Shown here piece by piece: positions 53,180-61,658 of a DNA stretch of 64,000 nucleotides. Origin of the DNA: Prado023 sp963700475 (lineage in GTDB: Bacteria > Actinomycetota > Actinomycetes > S36-B12 > CAIYMF01). The notes beneath the pieces were generated by a model, which was not told where the DNA came from, did not search any database, and saw only the letters and a list, made by a program, of their open reading frames with translations. How positions within the stretch are numbered: position 1 is the stretch's first letter; each line of letters starts with the position of its first letter. Where the stretch lies: assembly GCA_963700475.1 (NCBI GenBank), contig CAVOXR010000010.1, positions 1 to 64,000 of the forward strand, given 5' to 3'. The translations under genes were made by a program, and so were the position numbers.

Positions 53180-53653
53180 TCAGGAGCGACGCAGGCGCTG
53201 GGCGCGCACGTAGATCTCGCAGCCGATGCAGAAGTCGAAGGCGGCGTTGAGGAAGGCCGCTGCGAGGGCGAAGGCGATCGCGCCGAGGGCGAGCCACTGC
53301 GCCCCGAGGGCGAATCCGAGCAGCCCCACGAGAGTGAACGCCAGACCGCAGGCCTGGGCGAACCGTGACGACGCCGGATCCTCCAGGTACTCGGGGGGAC
53401 CGATGCGCGGGCGGACGAAGGTCCGGAACAGGATGCCGTAGGGCCGGCGCTCGGGGCGGCGGGAGAACGCGCCGATCGCGAACACCCCGGCCTGGAGCGC
53501 AAGGAGCACCGGCGAGGCGAGCACCAGTGCAGCCGAGAGGACGACGGTGGTGATCACTGCGGCGAACCGCGGACCACGGGGGTCGATGCCCGCCGAGCAG
53601 TCGGTGGCGGTTTCCAGCGAGGTCGAGGCCGAGGACGAGGACAGCGTGGTCAT
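53180..53653 (-). CDS. DUF4395 membrane protein
   Basis: A 157-residue membrane protein with four hydrophobic segments (FAAVITTVVLSAALVLASPV, ALQAGVFAIGAF, FAQACGLAFTLVGLLGFALG and ALGAIAFALAAAFLNAAFDF) and a C-terminal FCIGCEIYVRAQRL with a CxxC pair. The RPYGILFRTFVRPRIGPPEY loop is typical of DUF4395. In actinobacteria these proteins occur with thioredoxin-like and sulfurtransferase genes, suggesting thiol or sulfur chemistry at the membrane. The ATG at 53653 has a GGAG site; an upstream GTG at 53725 inside the leader peptide gene is an alternative. Confidence 0.85.
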   Translation of the reverse strand: MTTLSSSSASTSLETATDCSAGIDPRGPRFAAVITTVVLSAALVLASPVLLALQAGVFAIGAFSRRPERRPYGILFRTFVRPRIGPPEYLEDPASSRFAQACGLAFTLVGLLGFALGAQWLALGAIAFALAAAFLNAAFDFCIGCEIYVRAQRLRRS

Positions 53654-53709
53654 GGGGTTCTCCGTGGGGTCTGTGGATGCGCGGAACTGGGTCGGGACGG
53701 GCGGACGAC

Positions 53710-53787
53710 TCAGGGCATTCGACACAGACAGGTGCCCATGCGGCAGTGGTCAATGACCCGCCGCTTGGTGAGGAGCACCCGATACAT
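53710..53787 (-). CDS. Cysteine-rich 25-residue leader peptide upstream of DUF4395
   Basis: The minus strand has ATG 53787 to TGA 53710 encoding a 25-residue peptide that begins MYRVLLTKRRVID and ends HCRMGTCLCRMP, with three Cys codons in the last 11. TATCCT lies 6 nt before the ATG, so the mRNA would start at the leader. Actinobacterial uORFs of the form 'LxxRRxIDLxR...CxC' that sense cysteine supply by translational coupling are described for sulfur-metabolism operons. The match and the DUF4395 context support the same role here. The stop is 56 nt before the DUF4395 ATG. Confidence 0.72.
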   Translation of the reverse strand: MYRVLLTKRRVIDHCRMGTCLCRMP

Positions 53788-53977
53788 GAGGCAAGGATAG
53801 CCTGATGTGCTGCTCCGTGGGCGATCATTCCGCATAGTGAGACAGACGCCGAGCCCCGCGGCTGCGGGCGGGCGGCTGGTCGGCGCAGCCGAGGGCGCGG
53901 GGCTGAGCCGTGGGCGGGGCGGGCGACCCGGGGCGCTGGGTGCTGAGCCGCGGGCGGAGTCGTGACAGGCTGGCCGC

Positions 53978-54790
53978 ATGGCCACCCCCACGAAACGCAC
54001 GCCCGGCGCCGAGACCGACGAGACCCACCTGAGGCTCGCGGTCCTGATCGACGCCGACAACGCCCAGGCAACCGTGATCGAGGCGCTGCTGGCCGAGGTC
54101 GCGCGCTTCGGTGATGCGACTGTCCGCCGGATCTACGGCGACTTCACGGCTCCGACGAGCGCGTCCTGGAAGAAGGTCCTGCAGCGCAACGCGATCAAGC
54201 CGGTCCAGCAGTTCGCCTACTCGACGGGCAAGAACTCGACGGACAGCACGCTGATCATCGACGCGATGGACCTGCTCTACACGGGCAACTTCGACGGCTT
54301 CGCGCTGGTCACCAGCGACAGCGACTTCACCGGGTTGGCCATGCGCCTGCGCGAGGAGGGGCTGATGGTCTTCGGGTTCGGGGAGAAGAAGACCCCTGAG
54401 GCGTTCCGGAACGCCTGCCACCGGTTCGTCTTCGTCGAGGTGCTGCGCAACAGCGGGCGGGCCACCGAGCCCGAGCCCGAGCCCGCGGAGCCGACCTCGG
54501 TCGGGGCGCCGGTCGTGCAGACCCAGGAGGCCGCCGACCCGGGTCCGCGGCCCAAGCTGCCCAAGAAGTTCGTGCTCAGCGCCCTCGAGCAGTCCGTCGA
54601 CGATGAGGGATGGGCGCACCTCGGGACGTTCGGCAACTACCTGAACAAGCTGCAGCCCGACTTCGACCCGCGGCTGTACGGCTACAAGAAGCTCTCGGAC
54701 CTCGTGCGCGACCGCACGGACCTGTTCCTCACCGAGGAACGCCGCTCGTCCGGGTCCAACCAGAGGGTCCTGTACCTGCGGGCACGCTGA
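53978..54790 (+). CDS. NYN-domain RNase-like protein with C-terminal LOTUS/OST-HTH domain
   Basis: A 270-residue protein. The NYN (PIN-like) domain spans about residues 18-150: RLAVLIDADNAQATVIEALL holds the first catalytic acids, STDSTLIIDAMDLLYTGNFD and FALVTSDSDFTGLAMRLREE the rest. A Pro/Glu linker follows, then a LOTUS/OST-HTH domain (LEQSVDDEGWAHLGTFGNYL, RLYGYKKLSDLVRDRTDLF). This NYN plus LOTUS pairing is a known bacterial RNA-processing architecture (LabA/MARF1-like). The target RNA is unknown. The ATG at 53978 lies 6 nt after CAGGCT. Confidence 0.9.
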   Translation: MATPTKRTPGAETDETHLRLAVLIDADNAQATVIEALLAEVARFGDATVRRIYGDFTAPTSASWKKVLQRNAIKPVQQFAYSTGKNSTDSTLIIDAMDLLYTGNFDGFALVTSDSDFTGLAMRLREEGLMVFGFGEKKTPEAFRNACHRFVFVEVLRNSGRATEPEPEPAEPTSVGAPVVQTQEAADPGPRPKLPKKFVLSALEQSVDDEGWAHLGTFGNYLNKLQPDFDPRLYGYKKLSDLVRDRTDLFLTEERRSSGSNQRVLYLRAR

Positions 54791-54854
54791 ACCGCCGGCC
54801 CGGCGCGCTCCCCACACAGCGCGCCGCGGGGGGCATCGGTGCTAGCAATGGGCC

Positions 54855-56406
54855 ATGACCGATGCCGCTGACCTGACGCCCCTGGACATCGGCGACCTGA
54901 CGGTCGATCAGCTCCCGGACGTGGCCCGGCGCGAACGACCGATCGCCGTCTCGCCCGAGGCCCTGGCTCGGGTCGCGGCGGGGCGGCTGCACATCGAGGA
55001 CCTGGCCGGTCGACCCGAGCCGACCTACGGGGTCTCCACCGGGTTCGGAGCACTGGCCACGGTGGCCATCGCCCCGGAACGGCGAGCCGCCCTGCAGGTC
55101 AGCCTGACCCGCTCGCACGCGGCCGGCGTCGGCGCCCTCGTGGAGCCCGCCACGGTGCGGGCGATGATGGCGCTGCGGCTGCACACGCTGAGCACCGGCC
55201 GCACGGGTGTCCGACCCGAGGTGGTCACCGCGCTGGCCGGTCTGCTCAACGCCGGGATCATCCCCGCCGTCCACGAGTTCGGTTCGCTGGGCTGCAGCGG
55301 CGATCTCTCCCCGCTGGCGCACGTGGCGATCGTCCTGCAGGGCGAGGGACAGGTCGTCAGCCCCGAAGGAACGACCCGCCCAGCAGCGCAGGCGCTGGCC
55401 GAGGCCGGGCTCACCCCGGTCGTCCTGGCCGAGAAGGAGGGCCTGGCCCTCATCAACGGCACCGATGGGATGCTCGGGATGCTCGCGCTGGCCCTGGCCG
55501 ACCTCGACGACCTGCTCCGGATCGCCGACATCACGACCGCCATGAGCGTGGAGGCCCTGCTCGGCACGGACCGCGCGTACGCCGCCGACCTGGTGGCCAT
55601 GCGCCCGCACCCGGGGCAGGCCGCCTCCGCGGCGAACCTGCGCCGGCTGCTGGAGGGATCCGCGATCGTCGCCAGTCATCGTCACGACACGACCCACCTC
55701 GTCCAGGACGCGTACTCGATGCGATGCGCACCCCAGGTGGCCGGGTCCGCACGCGACACCATGGCCCACGCGCGCGGCGTTGCCGAGCGGGAGCTGGACT
55801 CGATCATCGACAACCCCGTCATCACCGTTGATGGCCGCGTGGAGTCCAACGGCAACTTCCACGGTGCCCCGGTGGCCCACGTGCTGGACTTCCTGGCCAT
55901 CCCCGTCGCCGATGTGGCCTCGATCAGCGAGCGGCGCACCGACCGGCTGCTGGACCGCTCGCGCAACCAGGGACTCCCGGCCTTCCTGGCCCACGAGGTC
56001 GGGGTGGACTCCGGCTACATGATCGCCCAGTACACGGCCGCGGGGATCGTCTCCGAGCTCAAGCGGTTGGCGGTGCCCGCCAGTGTGGACTCGATCCCCA
56101 GCTCGGCCATGCAGGAGGACCACGTCTCCATGGGATGGGCAGCCGGGCGAAAGCTCACGGCGGCCGTGCGCGGGCTGCGCCAGGTGCTGGCCATCGAGCT
56201 CATCGTGGCCGGCCGCGGCCTGGACCTGCGGGCCCCACTGACCCCCGCCTCGGGTACCGCCGCCGCGCTTGGCCGCGCTGCGCACGGCCGTGGAGGGACC
56301 CGGGCCTGACCGGATCGTCTCCGACGAGATCCACGCCGCCGAGGCACTGCTCGCCTCAGGGGCGCTGCTCGACGCCGTGACGGCAGCCATCGGAACCCTG
56401 GACTGA
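54855..56406 (+). CDS. hutH: HutH, histidine ammonia-lyase (one frameshift near the 3' end)
   Basis: HutH deaminates histidine to urocanate, the first step of the Hut pathway. Key blocks are YGVSTGFGALATVAIAPERR, the MIO region EFGSLGCSGDLSPLAHVAIV, LALINGTDGMLGMLALALAD and SIPSSAMQEDHVSMG. The electrophile triad reads Cys-Ser-Gly instead of the common Ala-Ser-Gly; actinobacterial enzymes often show this. An extra T near 56270 (GCGCTTGGCC) breaks the frame; the true end (SDEIHAAEALLASGALL, AIGTLD) closes at TGA 56404-56406. Removing one base leaves 517 codons, the usual length. The ATG is 6 nt from TAGCAA (leaderless). It heads hutHUIG. Confidence 0.92.
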
Positions 56407-56426
56407 GCACCGAGAAGGAGAAGACC

Positions 56427-58103
56427 ATGGCACACGACCTCGGTACGCCGGTCCCGGTCCGCGCCCCCCGCGGCACCACCCGCACCGCCCTGGGCTGGCC
56501 GCAGGAGGCCGCTCTGCGGATGCTGCAGAACAACCTCGACCCCGAGGTGGCTGAGCACCCCGATTCGCTGGTGGTCTACGGCGGGACGGGCCGCGCTGCC
56601 CGCGACTGGCCGAGCTTCCACGCGCTGGTCCGCACGCTGACGACCCTGCGCGACGACGAGACGATGCTGGTCCAGTCGGGCAAGCCCGTCGGGGTGATGC
56701 GGACCCACGAGTGGGCCCCGCGGGTGCTCATCGCCAACTCCAACCTCGTCGGGGACTGGGCCACCTGGCCGGAGTTCCGCCGCCTCGAATCCCTGGGCCT
56801 GACGATGTACGGGCAGATGACTGCCGGCTCCTGGATCTACATCGGCACCCAGGGGATCGTCCAGGGCACGTACGAGACGTTCGCGGCGGTCGCGGCCAAG
56901 CGCTTCGGTGGGACCCTCGCGGGCACGCTCACGCTCACCGCCGGGTGCGGTGGGATGGGCGGGGCGCAGCCGCTGGCGGTCACGATGAACGAGGGCGCCT
57001 GCCTCATCGTCGACGTGGACGCCACCCGGCTGGCCAGGCGGGTCGAGCACCGCTACCTCGACGAATGGACCGACGACCTCGACGTCGCCATCGAGAAGGC
57101 CCTGGCCGCCAGGGCCGAGCGGCGCGGGCACAGCGTGGGCGTGGTCGGCAACGCCGCTGAGATCCTCCCGGAGCTGCTCCGCCGCGGGGTGGCCGTCGAC
57201 ATCGTCACCGACCAGACCTCCGCCCATGACCCGCTGGCCTACTGCCCGATCGGGGTCACGGTCGAGCAATGGCACGAGCTGGCCGCCGCCGACCCGGTCG
57301 CCTTCACGACCCGGGCCCGTGAGTCGATGGCCACGCACGTCGAGGCGATGGTCGGGTTCATGGACGCCGGCGCCGAGGTGTTCGACTACGGCAACTCGAT
57401 CCGCGGGGAGGCGGAGCTGGCCGGCTACGCGCGCGCCTTCGACTTCCCCGGGTTCGTCCCTGCCTACATCCGCCCGCTGTTCTGTGAGGGCAAGGGCCCG
57501 TTCCGCTGGGTGGCCCTGTCGGGGGACCCGGACGACATCGCCACCACCGACGCCGCCGTGCTCAGGCTCTTCCCCGACAACGAGCCCCTGGAGCGCTGGA
57601 TCCGCGCAGCGGGCGAGCGCATCGCCCACCAGGGGCTTCCGGCGCGGATCTGCTGGCTGGGCCAGGGCGAGCGCGCCGAGGCCGGCCTGATGTTCAACGA
57701 CCTGGTGGCCACCGGCGCGGTCAGCGCCCCGATCGTGATCGGCCGGGACCACCTCGACACCGGCTCCGTGGCCTCGCCCTACCGGGAGACCGAGGCGATG
57801 CTCGACGGCTCGGACGCCATCGCCGACTGGCCCCTGCTCAATGCCCTGGTGAACACCGCCTCGGGTGCCTCGTGGGTCTCGATCCACCACGGCGGTGGCG
57901 TGGGGATCGGTCGGTCCATCCACGCCGGGCAGGTGTCGGTCGCTGACGGCACCACCCTGGCAGCCCAGAAGCTCGAGCGGGTCCTCACGAACGACCCGGC
58001 GATGGGCGTGATCCGCCACGTGGATTCCGGCTACGACATCGCCGCCCGCGTTGCCGCGGAGAAGGGCCTGCGGATCCCGATGCAGGAGGGCGGCGGCACG
58101 TGA
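56427..58103 (+). CDS. hutU: HutU, urocanate hydratase
   Basis: HutU converts urocanate to imidazolonepropionate using tightly bound NAD+. The 558-residue protein has NPDSLVVYGG-type entry (EHPDSLVVYGGTGRAARDWP), YGQMTAGSWIYIGTQGIVQG, LTAGCGGMGGAQPLAVTMNE, DYGNSIRGEAELAGYARAFD and the Cys-containing RPLFCEGKGPFRWVALSGDP near the active site. SWVSIHHGGGVGIGRSIHAG closes the protein. The ATG at 56427 follows GAGAAGGAGAAG and lies 20 nt after hutH; the stop overlaps hutI. Confidence 0.97.
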   Translation: MAHDLGTPVPVRAPRGTTRTALGWPQEAALRMLQNNLDPEVAEHPDSLVVYGGTGRAARDWPSFHALVRTLTTLRDDETMLVQSGKPVGVMRTHEWAPRVLIANSNLVGDWATWPEFRRLESLGLTMYGQMTAGSWIYIGTQGIVQGTYETFAAVAAKRFGGTLAGTLTLTAGCGGMGGAQPLAVTMNEGACLIVDVDATRLARRVEHRYLDEWTDDLDVAIEKALAARAERRGHSVGVVGNAAEILPELLRRGVAVDIVTDQTSAHDPLAYCPIGVTVEQWHELAAADPVAFTTRARESMATHVEAMVGFMDAGAEVFDYGNSIRGEAELAGYARAFDFPGFVPAYIRPLFCEGKGPFRWVALSGDPDDIATTDAAVLRLFPDNEPLERWIRAAGERIAHQGLPARICWLGQGERAEAGLMFNDLVATGAVSAPIVIGRDHLDTGSVASPYRETEAMLDGSDAIADWPLLNALVNTASGASWVSIHHGGGVGIGRSIHAGQVSVADGTTLAAQKLERVLTNDPAMGVIRHVDSGYDIAARVAAEKGLRIPMQEGGGT

Positions 58104-59338
58104 CGACGACCCTTCTCGACCGGATCGGCATGCTGGTCACGAACGCGCCGCACGGCAAGGCACCCAGCACCGGACGTGATGAGTGGGCCCTGGGCATCCT
58201 CACGGATGCGGCGATCGTCCTCGAGGATCGTCGGGTCGCGTGGATAGGACCAGCGCGCGGCGCACCGGCCGCTGACGAGCGCCATGACTGCGCCGGGGCT
58301 GCGGTCATCCCCGGCTTCGTCGACTCCCACGCCCACCTGGTCTTCGCCGGCGACCGGTCAGGTGAGTTCGCCGCCCGCATGGCTGGACAGGCCTACTCCG
58401 CCGGTGGCATCCGCTCGACCGTCGCCGCCACGCGCACCGCAACGGACGAGCAGCTGCGGGCCGGGGTCAGGGGGCTCGTGGCCGAGCTCGTCGGCTCGGG
58501 GACGACCACCTTCGAGATCAAGTCCGGGTACGGGCTCACCGTCGAGCAGGAGGCGAGGGCCTGCCGGATCGCCGCAGAGTTCACCGACGAGGTCACGTTC
58601 CTCGGGGCGCACGTGGTGCCCGAGGAGTTCCAGGCTGACCGACCGGCCTACCTCGAGCTGGTCACCGGGCCGATGCTGGAGGCCTGCGCGCCGCCCGCAC
58701 GCTGGATCGACGTGTTCTGCGAGCGCGGCGCCTTCGATGCCGATGAGGCGCGGGCGGTCCTCGAGGCTGGCGCCCGGGCCGGGCTCGGCACCCGGGTGCA
58801 CGCCAACCAGCTGGGCCCCGGCCCCGGCGTCGCACTGGCCGTCGAGATGGGTGCGGCCTCTGCCGACCACTGCACGCACCTGACCGACACCGACGTCGAC
58901 GTCCTCGCCGGCTCGGGCACCGTCGCCACCCTGCTGCCCGGCGCCGAGTTCAGCACGCGTTCGCCGTATCCGGATGCCCGCCGGCTGCTGGACTCGGGGG
59001 TGTCGGTGGCCCTGGCCACCGACTGCAACCCGGGCACGTCGTTCACGACCTCGATGCCGTGGTGCATCGCGATGGCCGTGCGCGAGATGCACATGACCGT
59101 CGCCGAGGCCCTGCGTTCTGCGACTCGCGGAGGTGCCCGCGCCCTGCGCCGGGACGACCTCGGCCGGATCACCGTCGGCGGCCCGGCGGACCTCGTCGTG
59201 CTCGCCGCCCCCAGCTACGTGCATCTGGCATACCGTCCCGGCGTGGACCTGATCTCGGGAGTGTGGCGAGCGGGGCAGCATGTTGCCCCGGGCGCAGCGG
59301 GGCCGGCCCTGGCCGCCGGCGGGAGGTTCCATGGTTGA
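58100..59338 (+). CDS. hutI: HutI, imidazolonepropionase
   Basis: HutI opens the imidazolone ring to formimidoylglutamate. The 412-residue amidohydrolase has metal-site motifs GFVDSHAHLVFAGDRSGEFA, TFLGAHVVPEEF, RVHANQLGPGPGVALAVEMG with ADHCTHL, and ALATDCNPGTSFTTSMPWCI, then LRRDDLGRITVGGPADLVVL at the C-terminus. The start overlaps the last 4 nt of hutU, and the stop overlaps the start of hutG. Confidence 0.96.
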   Translation: MTTTLLDRIGMLVTNAPHGKAPSTGRDEWALGILTDAAIVLEDRRVAWIGPARGAPAADERHDCAGAAVIPGFVDSHAHLVFAGDRSGEFAARMAGQAYSAGGIRSTVAATRTATDEQLRAGVRGLVAELVGSGTTTFEIKSGYGLTVEQEARACRIAAEFTDEVTFLGAHVVPEEFQADRPAYLELVTGPMLEACAPPARWIDVFCERGAFDADEARAVLEAGARAGLGTRVHANQLGPGPGVALAVEMGAASADHCTHLTDTDVDVLAGSGTVATLLPGAEFSTRSPYPDARRLLDSGVSVALATDCNPGTSFTTSMPWCIAMAVREMHMTVAEALRSATRGGARALRRDDLGRITVGGPADLVVLAAPSYVHLAYRPGVDLISGVWRAGQHVAPGAAGPALAAGGRFHG

Positions 59339-60242
59339 CGACCCGAACTGGCCGCGCGCCTCGACGTGGATCCAGGCCTGCACGGACGAGCACGCCTGGC
59401 CCAGCGATCGCTCCCCACGACCTGCCCAGATGGCGCTGATCGGAATCCCGGCGCACGCCACCTCGATCTCGCCCACTCGCGCCGACACGACGCCGGCCGC
59501 CATCCGCGCGGCGCTGGCGCGGTACTCCACGTACGTACCGTCGGCGGACGTCGACCTGTCCGAGCTGATGCTCGTCGATCTCGGGGACCAGTCCGACCCG
59601 GACTCCCCCGCGGGCGAGCGCGAGACGATCGAGGCGGTCCGGCTGTTCCCCAAGCTGCCTGTGCTGGCCCTGGGTGGGGACAACTCGATCACGTTCGCCG
59701 TGGCCCACGGGGCCTGTGCCGACGGCCTGATCACCCTGGATGCCCACCACGACCTTCGCGACGGGCGCTCGAACGGCTCCCCTGTGCGCCGGCTGGTCGA
59801 GTCCGGCCTCGACGGCCGGCGCGTCGTCCAGATCGGGATCAGCGATTTCGCCAACTCCGCCTTCTACGCCGCCCGCGCCCGAGAGCTCGGGGTCACCGTG
59901 ATCAGCCGGGAGGAGCTCGAGCGCCGTCCGATGGCCGACGCGATGGCCGAGGCCCTGGAGATCGCCGGGGGCGGTCCGACGGCGCGGATCCACGTGGACC
60001 TCGATGTCGATGTCTGCGACCGCGCCGTGGCCCCGGCGTGCCCCGCGTCCGTGCCCGGCGGGATCAGCGCACGTGAGCTGCGCACAGCCGCACGGGCCGC
60101 GGGCGCGGACCCGCGCGTGGTCAGCCTCGACATCACCGAGGTGGATGCCAGCGCCGACACCCCGGACGGCCGGACCGTCCGGCTGGCTGCCCTGTGCGTC
60201 TTGGAGATCGCCACCGGGGTACTGCTTCGGAGGAGGACCTGA
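59331..60242 (+). CDS. hutG: HutG-type formimidoylglutamase/ureohydrolase
   Basis: A 303-residue arginase/agmatinase-superfamily enzyme that should cleave formimidoylglutamate to glutamate and formamide. Manganese ligands are in LALGGDNSITFAVAHG, ITLDAHHDLRDGRSNGSPVR and IHVDLDVDVCDRAVAP; the canonical D-x-D-x2-D-P ends VCD-R rather than DP. SVPGGISARELRTAARAAGA and ISLDITEVDASADTPDGRTV-like segments complete the family. The ATG at 59331 overlaps the hutI TGA by 8 nt. Context within hutHUI gives the name; agmatinase activity cannot be excluded. Confidence 0.88.
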   Translation: MVDDPNWPRASTWIQACTDEHAWPSDRSPRPAQMALIGIPAHATSISPTRADTTPAAIRAALARYSTYVPSADVDLSELMLVDLGDQSDPDSPAGERETIEAVRLFPKLPVLALGGDNSITFAVAHGACADGLITLDAHHDLRDGRSNGSPVRRLVESGLDGRRVVQIGISDFANSAFYAARARELGVTVISREELERRPMADAMAEALEIAGGGPTARIHVDLDVDVCDRAVAPACPASVPGGISARELRTAARAAGADPRVVSLDITEVDASADTPDGRTVRLAALCVLEIATGVLLRRRT

Positions 60243-60290
60243 CGACGCTGCCGACTCCGCGGGCGTTCGCCGCAGCGACGCTCTCGTAGG

Positions 60291-60833
60291 TCAGATGACC
60301 TCGCCCAGGGCGGCGATCACGTCGGCCTTGCGCGGGGCCCCCGTGGCGCGGGTGCGGATCCGCCCGGTCGCGTCCAGCACGAGAACCGTGGGGGTCCGGA
60401 TGACGTCCAACTGGCGCACGAGGTCGAGGTGCGACTCCGCGTCGACCTCGATGTGCACCACGCCCGGCACCATCGCGGCGACATCACCGAGCACCGCGCG
60501 CGCGGTCCGGCAGGGCGCGCAGAAGGCCGACGAGAACTGCAGCAGGGTCGCCTGCTCGCCCAAGGGCTGGCCCAGATCGGCCGGACCCAGGACGTCGGCG
60601 GCTGGGATGAGCGTGTGGTCGACGACCTCGATGGGGTGTCCGTCCACGATCAGCGGCTCGGAGTCATCCGCGGCACCGACCACCCCCGCACCGGCGACGT
60701 TGGCGGTCGCGGGCACCGGGGCTGACGCTGACCCCGACGAGACGGTCCGCATCCGGCCGTCGGTGCGCTTGCGCCAGAGCCCGAACAGGGTGGCAGCGAC
60801 CAGCACGATGAGGAGCACATAGACGCCGGTCAT
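60291..60833 (-). CDS. Membrane-anchored thioredoxin-like protein
   Basis: A 180-residue protein. One N-terminal helix (VYVLLIVLVAATLFGLWRKR) anchors a thioredoxin domain with LLQFSSAFCAPCRTARAVLG (CAPC active site), VPGVVHIEVDAESHLDLVRQ, LDVIRTPTVLVLDATGRIRT (cis-Pro TPT) and RATGAPRKADVIAALGEVI. A Ser/Ala/Val spacer separates helix and domain. Mycobacterium has a comparable thioredoxin gene divergent from glnR. The ATG at 60833 is chosen. Whether the domain faces in or out is not shown; the positive residues after the helix favour a cytosolic domain. Confidence 0.86.
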   Translation of the reverse strand: MTGVYVLLIVLVAATLFGLWRKRTDGRMRTVSSGSASAPVPATANVAGAGVVGAADDSEPLIVDGHPIEVVDHTLIPAADVLGPADLGQPLGEQATLLQFSSAFCAPCRTARAVLGDVAAMVPGVVHIEVDAESHLDLVRQLDVIRTPTVLVLDATGRIRTRATGAPRKADVIAALGEVI

Positions 60834-60929
60834 GGCCGGTACAACACCTCCGAGCCCGGTGGGGATTCCCATCCTGCCGTATCCTCTTGCCCAGGGATCG
60901 CCCCCATCGCGACGGATCGGAGTCCGCCC

Positions 60930-61658
60930 ATGAGCAGGCTGCTGCTGATGACGGCCTCGCTGGGCCCCTCCGGGGAGGTCCTGCCAGCGCTGGGCCTGCT
61001 CGCCCACCACGTGCGCGTCCTGCCGGCCGAGGCCAGCGCCCTGCTCAACGCCCCGAAGTCCGATGCGCTGCTGATCGACGGTCGCCGGGACCTCGCGCAC
61101 ATCCGGGCCCTGACCCGCCTGATCCGCCAGACGGGCGTCGAATGCCCGGTCATCCTGATCACGACGGAAGGCGGCCTGGCCGCCGTCAACGCCGAATGGG
61201 GCATCGACGACGTCCTGCTCGATGTGGCCGGACCGGCTGAGGTGGAGGCCCGCCTGCGCCTGGCCATCGGACGGGTCATCGTCGCCGACGAGGCAGACTC
61301 CGACGGCGAGATGCGTCTCGGCGACCTCGTGATCGACGAGAGCGCCTACAGCGCACGCATCCGGGGCCGCAGCCTGGACCTCACGTTCAAGGAGTTCGAG
61401 CTGCTGCGGTTCCTGGCCAGCCACGGCGGTCGCGTGTTCACGCGGGCCCAGCTGCTCCAGGAGGTCTGGGGCTACGACTACTTCGGCGGCACGCGCACCG
61501 TGGATGTCCATGTGCGGCGGCTTCGCGCGAAGCTCGGGGCCGAGCACGAGGGACTCATCGGAACGGTCCGCAACGTTGGCTACCGATTCGTCCCGCCCCG
61601 CCAGGACGAGGGACTCGACATCGCGACGGCCGCGACCCTGCGTGAACCCGTGCAGTGA
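60930..61658 (+). CDS. glnR: GlnR-type global nitrogen regulator (OmpR family)
   Basis: A 242-residue orphan response regulator. The atypical receiver includes MSRLLLMTASLGPSGEVLPA, ALLIDGRRDLAHIRALTRLI and LITTEGGLAAVNAEWGIDDV, which match GlnR of Streptomyces and Amycolatopsis closely; the normal phosphorylation pocket is incomplete. The DNA-binding half has LDLTFKEFELLRFLASHGGR, VFTRAQLLQEVWGYDYFGGT and RTVDVHVRRLRAKLG. In other actinobacteria it controls ammonium, nitrate and nitrite genes. The GTG of mshD overlaps its TGA. It is divergent from the thioredoxin gene. Confidence 0.95.
   Translation: MSRLLLMTASLGPSGEVLPALGLLAHHVRVLPAEASALLNAPKSDALLIDGRRDLAHIRALTRLIRQTGVECPVILITTEGGLAAVNAEWGIDDVLLDVAGPAEVEARLRLAIGRVIVADEADSDGEMRLGDLVIDESAYSARIRGRSLDLTFKEFELLRFLASHGGRVFTRAQLLQEVWGYDYFGGTRTVDVHVRRLRAKLGAEHEGLIGTVRNVGYRFVPPRQDEGLDIATAATLREPVQ

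Noticed and set aside
54729..58019. Very long open frame on the minus strand (about 1096 codons) opposite hutH/hutU
   Set aside because: It is antisense to strongly supported hut genes, has no domain pattern and is Gly/Arg/Asp/His biased, as expected for the complement of high-GC coding sequence.
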